Origin: an uncultured Clostridia bacterium
Lineage (GTDB): Bacteria; Bacillota; Clostridia; Lachnospirales; Lachnospiraceae
Direction of reading: 5' to 3'
DNA: 10,138 nt
NCBI GenBank assembly: GCA_947178015.1
Contig: CAMWWW010000064.1
Location: 1-10,138 of the forward strand
In this document: positions 4,792-10,138 of the stretch, piece after piece
How positions within the stretch are numbered: the stretch's first letter is position 1
Layout: every line of letters starts with the position of its first letter
Notes under the pieces: generated by a model
Seen by the model: only the letters and a program-made list of their open reading frames with translations
What the model was told of the DNA's origin: nothing
Databases searched by the model: none
Made by a program: the position numbers and the translations under genes

Positions 4792-7678
4792 ACAGGCAAT
4801 CAAAACATTTTTTCATATTATCAGCTCACGCCTGTTTCTGTTGGGCGCAGTATTTTTCCTGATGTCGGCTGTCTTGGTGGTGCGCATCTTTCATCTTCAG
4901 ATTGTTATGGGCGAGACCTATTTAAATGATTATCTTTACCAGACAGAGCGAACCATCGATATCGCAAGTACCAGAGGCAATATTTTTGACTGCAATGGAA
5001 AGCCTCTGGCCTATAATGAGCTGGTACACTCTGTGATGATCGCAGATGACGGAAAACAGAACAACCGGGAATTAAACCAGACCATCTACCGCGCCATTGA
5101 GCTGATAGAGAAAAATGGAGATATGATTGTGGGGGATTTTCCGATTGCTCTGGATGAAAATGGGGATTTTGAATATACCTTTACTTCCGATGTAAGCCGT
5201 CTGCGCTTTCTTGCTGATGTATATGGGTTGTCAAATATTTCGGATCTGGATACGGACAAGGAAACACGATCTACAAAGACTGCGGAAGAAGTTTTTTTAT
5301 ATCTGTGCGGAGAGAGGCGCTATAATATCCGAAGTGAGCTTTCTGAGCTGCTTTCGACAAAAGAGGAGACAGAGGATAATGCAAAGGTACAGCCAGTCTA
5401 CCGCACCGAAGATGCGCTAAAGATCCTTGGCATCCGGTATGCTTTGTCGGGCACATCTTACCGGCGCTATATCAGTGTCACGATGGCGTCTGACGTCAAT
5501 GCATCGACCGTCGCGGCAATTCGAGAATGTCAAGCAGAGATTCCCGGTGTTACGATTGAGGAGGAGACAAAAAGAAAATATAACGATTCTCTCTATCTAG
5601 CACATATCTTGGGCTATACGGGAAAGGCCTCGCAGGAAGATCTGGAAAAGCTTACCAAGGAAAATCCGTCCTACACCAGCGAGGATATGGTTGGAAAGGA
5701 TGGGCTGGAGGCATATCTGGAGGTTGGACTTCAAGGAACTAAGGGAAGCATACGCGCTTATGTGGATAGTCAGGGAACCATACTAGACATTACTGAACAG
5801 ACAGAGCCGGTAGCAGGAAAGGATTATTACCTTACAATTGACAGCGATCTGCAAAAGAAGATGTATGATATGTTTGAGAGCTATCTGGCAGGAATTCTTC
5901 TAAAGAAGATTGTAAACAGGGATGTCACCATCAAAAAAGAAATGTCGGCATCACAGCGCTATATCTCTGTAAAGGATGCCTATTATGCTTTGTTAAATAA
6001 TGGCATTATTGATATTTCTCATTTCTCGCAGGAAGATGCCACCGATATTGAGAAGGAGGTGTACCAGCTCTACTGTGACCGTGAAGATGAGATTATTGAG
6101 CGGATCAAAGAAGAGCTTCTCACAAAAGAAAATCCGCTGATCTACAGCAAACTGCCGGAGGAATATCAGGTTTATATGTCCTACATCTATTCCATGCTCG
6201 CGAAGGCGGGCGTGTTGATGACAGGAGAGATTGATACCACGGATTCCACATACCGGGCGTGGCGCGAAGAAGATTCGATTAGTTTAAAGGAATTTCTTCT
6301 CTACGCCATCGCAAATGGTTGGATTGATACTTCAAAATTAGATGCGAGAAGTAAGTATTCGGATATGCAGGAAATCTACACAAGTCTTGTCAATTATATA
6401 GAAAAGAGACTTCGTGCGGATACGGGCTTTGGAAAAAAAGTATACCGTTATATGGTGGAAAATTATACTATCAGCCCATCTCAGATTTGCCTGCTTTTAT
6501 TCGAACAACAGATTATCGAGTACAATGAGGAGGATTATAATAAGCTGCTAAGAGGAAATTCCTACACAGCCTATACCTTCCTTATGGAAAAGATACGAAA
6601 TCTTGAGATTACGCCAGCACAGCTTGCGCTTGATCCGTGTTCTGGCTCTGTCTGTATTGTTGATGTCAACACAGGACAAGTCAAGGCGCTTGTGATCTAT
6701 CCAAGCTATGATAATAATAAGTTTTCCGGCTATATGGATGCAGAGTATTGGAACAAGCTTGCCAACGACGAGTCAAATGCGAAGCCGTTATATAACCGTG
6801 CAACTATGACAGAGACGGCTCCCGGCTCAACGTTTAAGATGATCTCTGCTATTGCAGGTCTTGAGGAGGGGGTAATTTCTACCTCCGAGCGGATTTATGA
6901 CGCGGTAGTCTTTGACACAGTACCGCCGCCGGTTCACTGTTGGTCGTCTGTTTCACATGGCAGGGAAACGGTGGAGGATGCCATAAAGAATTCCTGTAAC
7001 TATTTCTTTTATGAGGTGGGCTATCGTCTGAGCCTGAGCCCCACTGGAACCTATACGCCGGATCTGGGAAACGAAAGACTGCGCAAATACGCCGCCATGT
7101 TTGGGCTGGATAGTACAAGCGGCATCGAGCTTTCTGAGGCGGCACCGCACATCTCTACGGAATACCCGATTCAATCCGCTATCGGTCAGGGCAACAATGA
7201 TTTTACCAATGTACAGCTTGCGCGCTATGTTGCCACGATCGCGAATGGCGGTACAAACCGAAAACTCACTTTGCTGGACAAGCGAACTGATTCGGAGGGA
7301 AAGGTAGAAGAACATTATTCTTCTGAAATTACGAATATTGTGGAAATACAGGACGCAACATGGAGGGTTGTGCACGAAGGGATGAGAAGGGTGGTCAGCG
7401 AGGGTTCTGTAAGAAGTATCTTTAAGGATCTTCCCTTTTCCGTGGCGGGAAAAACAGGAACTGCACAGGAAAATCCTATGCGCCCCAACCATGCTGTATT
7501 TGTGAGCTATGCGCCCTATGAAGACCCAGAGATAGCAGTTAGTGTACTGATACCAAATGGCTTTACCTCCAGCTATGCAGCAGAGATTGCAAGAAATGCT
7601 TATATGCTTTATTATAATCTGGAGGATGCGGATACAGAGCATGCAGTAACGCCGGGAGATACCATTGTGGTTGATTAA
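4784..7678 (+). CDS. mrdA: Class B penicillin-binding protein 2 (elongasome transpeptidase) with large insertion
   Basis: This is a monofunctional DD-transpeptidase that cross-links side-wall peptidoglycan together with RodA. Numbered from TTG 4784, it has a membrane anchor at about residues 16-36, a pedestal/dimerisation domain beginning at TRGNIFD (63-69), and VGKDGLEAYLEVGLQGTKG before the catalytic domain. All three active-site motifs are present: S682-TFK685, S737-C-N739 and K890-T-G892. At about 964 residues it is far longer than the usual 600-720. The excess is about 250 residues inserted near the start of the transpeptidase domain, between DSDLQKKMYDMFE and CSGSVCIVDVNTG. The frame also opens at GTG 4772, four codons earlier, but that GTG lies inside the AAAGGAG ribosome binding site (4766-4772). 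TTG 4784, eleven bases downstream, fits better and overlaps the mreD end by eight bases. The start remains uncertain. Confidence 0.93.
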   Translation: MVKQAIKTFFHIISSRLFLLGAVFFLMSAVLVVRIFHLQIVMGETYLNDYLYQTERTIDIASTRGNIFDCNGKPLAYNELVHSVMIADDGKQNNRELNQTIYRAIELIEKNGDMIVGDFPIALDENGDFEYTFTSDVSRLRFLADVYGLSNISDLDTDKETRSTKTAEEVFLYLCGERRYNIRSELSELLSTKEETEDNAKVQPVYRTEDALKILGIRYALSGTSYRRYISVTMASDVNASTVAAIRECQAEIPGVTIEEETKRKYNDSLYLAHILGYTGKASQEDLEKLTKENPSYTSEDMVGKDGLEAYLEVGLQGTKGSIRAYVDSQGTILDITEQTEPVAGKDYYLTIDSDLQKKMYDMFESYLAGILLKKIVNRDVTIKKEMSASQRYISVKDAYYALLNNGIIDISHFSQEDATDIEKEVYQLYCDREDEIIERIKEELLTKENPLIYSKLPEEYQVYMSYIYSMLAKAGVLMTGEIDTTDSTYRAWREEDSISLKEFLLYAIANGWIDTSKLDARSKYSDMQEIYTSLVNYIEKRLRADTGFGKKVYRYMVENYTISPSQICLLLFEQQIIEYNEEDYNKLLRGNSYTAYTFLMEKIRNLEITPAQLALDPCSGSVCIVDVNTGQVKALVIYPSYDNNKFSGYMDAEYWNKLANDESNAKPLYNRATMTETAPGSTFKMISAIAGLEEGVISTSERIYDAVVFDTVPPPVHCWSSVSHGRETVEDAIKNSCNYFFYEVGYRLSLSPTGTYTPDLGNERLRKYAAMFGLDSTSGIELSEAAPHISTEYPIQSAIGQGNNDFTNVQLARYVATIANGGTNRKLTLLDKRTDSEGKVEEHYSSEITNIVEIQDATWRVVHEGMRRVVSEGSVRSIFKDLPFSVAGKTGTAQENPMRPNHAVFVSYAPYEDPEIAVSVLIPNGFTSSYAAEIARNAYMLYYNLEDADTEHAVTPGDTIVVD
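5875..6630 (+). other. Insertion within the PBP2 transpeptidase domain
   Basis: These codons (about residues 364-615, TTG numbering) interrupt a stretch that in ordinary PBP2 proteins runs almost directly from the DSDLQKK helix into the GGAAVVMDVKTGEVLA-type strand. The insert is rich in Glu, Lys, Tyr and Ile, has no membrane segment, and looks helical. It contains two similar blocks, SVKDAYYALLNNGIIDISHF from residue 395 and SLKEFLLYAIANGWIDTSKL from residue 500. A weaker third one, SPSQICLLLFEQQIIEYNEE, starts at 564. It would lie on the outside of the cell. Its boundaries are estimated by eye from the flanking conserved segments. Confidence 0.7.
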
Positions 7679-7705
7679 ATGTATGTGGCATGCAGGAGAC
7701 GAAAA

Positions 7706-8380
7706 ATGAAAAATTCTGTTATTATCAAAGGAAATAAATACGGAATTACCGTTATTCTCGACAAGGATCTTCCGTTTGAGGAGCTTAAGGAAGCTGTGGC
7801 GGCTAAATTCAGGGAATCCACCAAGTTTTTTGGAGATGCCCAGATGGCTGCTTCCTTTGAGGGAAGAAAGCTTTCGGAGAAGGAAGAACGAGAGATCTTG
7901 GATGTGATCGCAGAAAATTCTGATTTTAGGATAATCTGTGTGCTTGACACAGATCAGGAAAAGGAGGAGATGTTTAAAAAAAGCCTTAACGCACGTCTGC
8001 GCGAATTGTCCGCTCAAAGCGGACAATTCTATAAGGGTACCCTGCGCTCTGGACAGGTGCTGGAGGCAGAGAGCAGTATTGTGGTGCTGGGAGATGTTAA
8101 TCCCGGCGCCAAGATCATCTCAAAGGGGAATGTCATCGTTCTTGGTGCATTGAAGGGAACTGTGTATGCAGGGGCAGCGGGAGCCGAGACCTCCTTTGTG
8201 GCGGCACTTGAGATGAATCCGATGCAGATCCGTATCGGCGATGTCGTGGCAAGAAGCGGCGATGAACAGACAAAAGCAAAAGCGAAAAAAGTCGAAAAAG
8301 AGGCGAAAATCGCGTATGTTGACGAGGGGTATATCTACATGGAACCGTTGAATCGCGAGGCGATCAAATATCTGGGATAA
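7706..8380 (+). CDS. minC: Septum-site inhibitor MinC
   Basis: The 224-residue protein has the two-domain MinC structure. An N-terminal domain at about residues 1-95 (NSVIIKGNKYGITVILDK) acts on FtsZ polymers. A variable linker leads into the C-terminal beta-helix (YKGTLRSGQVLEAESSIVVLG), which dimerises and binds MinD. The RSGQ MinD-contact motif is R114-Q117, followed by GDVNPGA and KGNVIVLGALKGTVYAG repeats. MinC blocks Z-ring formation where MinD recruits it to the membrane. The frame can be opened at ATG 7679, directly after the PBP2 stop. However, AGGAG at 7694-7698 lies seven bases before ATG 7706, and the shorter protein begins like other MinCs. The linker codons hold a perfect stem-loop at 8003-8029. 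Confidence 0.94.
   Translation: MKNSVIIKGNKYGITVILDKDLPFEELKEAVAAKFRESTKFFGDAQMAASFEGRKLSEKEEREILDVIAENSDFRIICVLDTDQEKEEMFKKSLNARLRELSAQSGQFYKGTLRSGQVLEAESSIVVLGDVNPGAKIISKGNVIVLGALKGTVYAGAAGAETSFVAALEMNPMQIRIGDVVARSGDEQTKAKAKKVEKEAKIAYVDEGYIYMEPLNREAIKYLG
8003..8029. repeat. Perfect 12-bp inverted repeat inside the minC linker
   Basis: GAATTGTCCGCT (8003-8014), a CAA spacer, and the exact reverse complement (8018-8029) lie in the middle of minC. The codons read ELSAQSGQF, at the junction of the two MinC domains. No T-run follows on either strand, so it is not an intrinsic terminator. In the mRNA it would be a stable 12-bp hairpin with a 3-base loop. Confidence 0.75.
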
Positions 8381-8394
8381 TTCACAGATAACGG

Positions 8395-8423
8395 TTGCAA
8401 AACGGCAAAAACCACGATATACT
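8395..8423 (+). promoter_or_regulatory. Candidate promoter for minDE(-rodA)
   Basis: TTGCAA (8395-8400, 4/6 match to the -35 consensus) is followed by an exact 17-base spacer and TATACT (8418-8423, 5/6 match to the -10). It sits in the 97-base gap between minC and minD, the widest non-coding gap after radC begins. Transcription would start near 8430. A small hairpin, ACCTT/AAGGT (8424-8428 with 8434-8438), lies at the presumed start of that transcript. The rest of the gap up to the minD ribosome binding site shows nothing else I recognise. Confidence 0.55.
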
Positions 8424-8477
8424 ACCTTACAGAAAGGTCAAAAAGCTCAAGAATGATATATGGGAGGATTAATAAGG

Positions 8478-9269
8478 ATGAGTGAAGTAATCGTAGTTAC
8501 TTCTGGCAAAGGCGGCGTCGGGAAAACCACCACCACAGCTAACGTAGGTACCGGATTAGCAAAATTGGACAAGAAGGTTGTATTGATTGACACAGACATC
8601 GGGCTTCGCAACTTGGATGTGGTGATGGGGCTTGAAAACCGGATTGTATATAATTTGGTTGATGTCGTAGAGGGAAACTGCAGAATTAAGCAGGCGCTTA
8701 TCAAGGATAAGCGCTATCCGAACTTGTACCTGCTTCCTTCCGCCCAGACGCGGGACAAGACCGCTGTGACGCCGGAGCAGATGAGAAAGCTTACAGATGA
8801 GCTTCGTGAGGAATATGAGTACATACTTCTGGATTCTCCTGCTGGAATCGAGCAGGGCTTTAAGAATGCAGTGGCAGGAGCAGACCGTGCTCTTGTTGTG
8901 ACAACTCCAGAAGTATCGGCAATCCGTGACGCGGATCGCATAATCGGGCTTCTGGAAGCAAATGAGATGAAGCGCACCGATCTGATTGTAAACCGTGTCC
9001 GCATGGATATGGTAAAGCGCGGTGATATGATGTCCATCGATGATGTGGTGGATATTCTGGCAATTAATCTTATCGGTGCCGTGCCGGATGATGAAAATAT
9101 TGTTATCTCTACCAATCAGGGAGAACCGTTAGTCGGCACAGACACACTTGCCGGACAAGCTTATATGAATATCTGTAAGAGAATGTTGGGCGAGGACGTT
9201 CCGATGTTAGATTTGAGCGGCAAGAGCAGTCTGTGGTCCAAGCTTATGGGCATCTTAAAAAAAGACTAG
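8478..9269 (+). CDS. minD: Septum-site ATPase MinD
   Basis: This 263-residue ParA/MinD-type P-loop ATPase has the deviant Walker A motif K11-GGVG-K16-T, with the signature lysine K11 and the P-loop lysine K16. The catalytic-region aspartates D38 and D40 lie in LIDTDIGLRNLD. LLDSPAGIE is Walker B and VNRVRMDMV is the nucleotide-base contact region. The C-terminus SLWSKLMGILKKD is an amphipathic helix, the membrane-targeting sequence that lets ATP-bound MinD dimers attach to the membrane and recruit MinC. The frame extends to ATG 8460, but GGGAGG at 8462-8467 lies ten bases before ATG 8478, and the product then begins MSEVIVVTSGKGG like its family. All key residues are intact. minE follows after 13 bases. 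Confidence 0.97.
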   Translation: MSEVIVVTSGKGGVGKTTTTANVGTGLAKLDKKVVLIDTDIGLRNLDVVMGLENRIVYNLVDVVEGNCRIKQALIKDKRYPNLYLLPSAQTRDKTAVTPEQMRKLTDELREEYEYILLDSPAGIEQGFKNAVAGADRALVVTTPEVSAIRDADRIIGLLEANEMKRTDLIVNRVRMDMVKRGDMMSIDDVVDILAINLIGAVPDDENIVISTNQGEPLVGTDTLAGQAYMNICKRMLGEDVPMLDLSGKSSLWSKLMGILKKD

Positions 9270-9282
9270 CGGAGGATAACAG

Positions 9283-9555
9283 ATGAGTGTATTCGATTTG
9301 TTCAGAAAAAAAACATCCAGTGATGTTGCAAAAGACCGTTTAAAGCTATTGTTGGTATCTGACCGCGCGAACTGTACACCAGAGTTGATGGAAATGATCA
9401 AGAATGACATTATCATGGTAATTTCTAAATATATGGAGATAGATGCGGAGGGGCTTGACATTCAGATCACCCAGACGGAATCAGAGGGAAATAACGGAAC
9501 AGTTCCCGCTCTATATGCCAACATTCCAATCCGCGATCTCAAGCATAAGGAGTAG
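9283..9555 (+). CDS. minE: Min-system topological specificity factor MinE
   Basis: The 90-residue product matches MinE along its length. A short amphipathic N-terminus, SVFDLFRKK, contacts the membrane. The anti-MinCD segment DVAKDRLKLLLVSDRANC (about residues 14-31) stimulates MinD ATPase and displaces MinC. The dimerising topological-specificity domain follows (MIKNDIIMVISKYMEID). MinE lets the inhibitor zone move away from midcell. Its presence means this organism uses MinE rather than relying only on the DivIVA/MinJ arrangement of B. subtilis. GGAGG at 9271-9275 is seven bases before the ATG. The last codons of minE contain the AAGGAG (9547-9552) that probably serves the next gene. Confidence 0.97.
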   Translation: MSVFDLFRKKTSSDVAKDRLKLLLVSDRANCTPELMEMIKNDIIMVISKYMEIDAEGLDIQITQTESEGNNGTVPALYANIPIRDLKHKE

Positions 9556-9562
9556 AAAGGCT

Positions 9563-10138
9563 TTGTTTCAGTTTCGAGAATATCGTTTTAAGTATTTTAA
9601 CCTAAGGCTTGTGCTTTTTATTTCCTGTCTGACACTGTTGGGCGTAAAGGTAATAGGAAGTGCCATTAATGACGGCTCAGACAAAAAGCAGCTTATCTGT
9701 TTTTGTGCAGGGCTTGTGGTGATGCTGTTTCTGTCCATTGTCGACTATCATTTTATCTTAAAGTTTCATTGGATTATTTATGCCGTTAATTTGGGACTTT
9801 TGATCTATGTTAAATTCAAAGGAGACTCTGGAAATGGTGCACAGCGCTGGATTCGCTTCGGGGGAAGCTTTGGCATCCAGCCTTCTGAGCTTGCAAAAAT
9901 CTGCATTATTTTGTTTTTTGCTTGGATGCTTCAGAAATATCAAGAAAAGATGAATTCACCGCGAGTTTTATTTTTTGTGCTTTTCTTGTTTTTTCTGCCG
10001 TTTTACCTGATCTACAAACAGCCGGATCTTTCCTCAAGCATCGTGTTTCTGGCGATCTTTTGTTGTATTATTTTTCTCGCCGGACTAAGCTACTGGTACA
10101 TCGGGGCCGCGATGGTGGTTGGGATTCCTTCCCTGTCA
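9563..10138 (+). CDS. rodA: RodA SEDS peptidoglycan glycosyltransferase, N-terminal part
   Basis: An open frame of 192 codons runs from TTG 9563 off the right edge. It encodes a polytopic membrane protein with SEDS-family (RodA/FtsW/SpoVE) motifs: GAQRWIRFGGSFGIQPSELAKI (about residues 92-113) and KQPDLSSSIVFLAIF with D155 in the QPDL motif. RodA polymerises lipid II into glycan strands and works as a complex with PBP2, encoded upstream here. Context favours RodA over FtsW. No in-frame ATG lies near the expected N-terminus. AAGGAG at 9547-9552, inside the end of minE, lies ten bases before TTG 9563, so the start is probably TTG, seven bases after the minE stop. The later SEDS regions, including the catalytic extracellular loop, are outside the window. 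Confidence 0.9.
   Translation, partial: MFQFREYRFKYFNLRLVLFISCLTLLGVKVIGSAINDGSDKKQLICFCAGLVVMLFLSIVDYHFILKFHWIIYAVNLGLLIYVKFKGDSGNGAQRWIRFGGSFGIQPSELAKICIILFFAWMLQKYQEKMNSPRVLFFVLFLFFLPFYLIYKQPDLSSSIVFLAIFCCIIFLAGLSYWYIGAAMVVGIPSLS

Noticed and set aside
6953..8026. Long - strand open frame of 357 codons across the end of PBP2 and the start of minC
   Set aside because: It lies opposite two clearly recognised genes, its translation shows no family motif and is Cys/His/Ser-rich as antisense frames often are, and its span crosses a gene boundary.
1..10138. A novel defence, mobile or biosynthetic system
   Set aside because: Nothing seen supports one: every complete gene belongs to a recognised family, there are no transposase, integrase, toxin, nuclease-effector or CRISPR signatures, and gene order is typical for Clostridia. 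Any novelty is at the level of details in known genes and the leader RNA.

Overview
The window looks like a housekeeping segment of a Clostridia chromosome, most likely Lachnospiraceae. It has strong AGGAGG-type ribosome binding sites, moderate GC, short intergenic gaps, and the order radC-mreBCD-PBP2-minCDE-rodA. The lineage is inferred from gene order and protein character, not from a database search.

Layout, all on the + strand. (1) Bases 1-111 are the C-terminal end of an upstream gene, probably miaA. (2) Bases 112-221 are a highly structured leader: a perfect 26-bp palindrome followed directly by two helices with pseudoknot topology, just upstream of the next ribosome binding site. (3) Bases 222-1535 encode a PLP-dependent enzyme of the YnbB / 'aluminum resistance' / methionine gamma-lyase-like family. 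(4) Bases 1536-1649 are a short gap with a plausible promoter. (5) From 1650 to the end runs a tightly packed cluster: radC, mreB, mreC, mreD, a class B PBP2 gene, minC, minD, minE and the start of rodA. I see no convincing intrinsic terminator inside the cluster. A second plausible promoter lies between minC and minD.

The cluster links two systems. MreB/MreC/MreD, the PBP2 transpeptidase and the RodA SEDS glycosyltransferase form the elongasome that inserts side-wall peptidoglycan. MinC/MinD/MinE place the division septum by inhibiting FtsZ near the poles. Bacillus subtilis also has radC-mreBCD-minCD; here a PBP2 gene sits between mreD and minC, and minE and rodA follow.

I found no mobile element, CRISPR array, phage gene, tRNA or rRNA. 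The points most worth a second look are details: the pseudoknot-like leader of the PLP-enzyme gene, a roughly 250-residue insertion with internal repeats in the PBP2 transpeptidase domain, an Asp-to-Asn change in a nucleotide-binding loop of a divergent MreB, and a perfect 12-bp stem-loop in the MinC interdomain linker.
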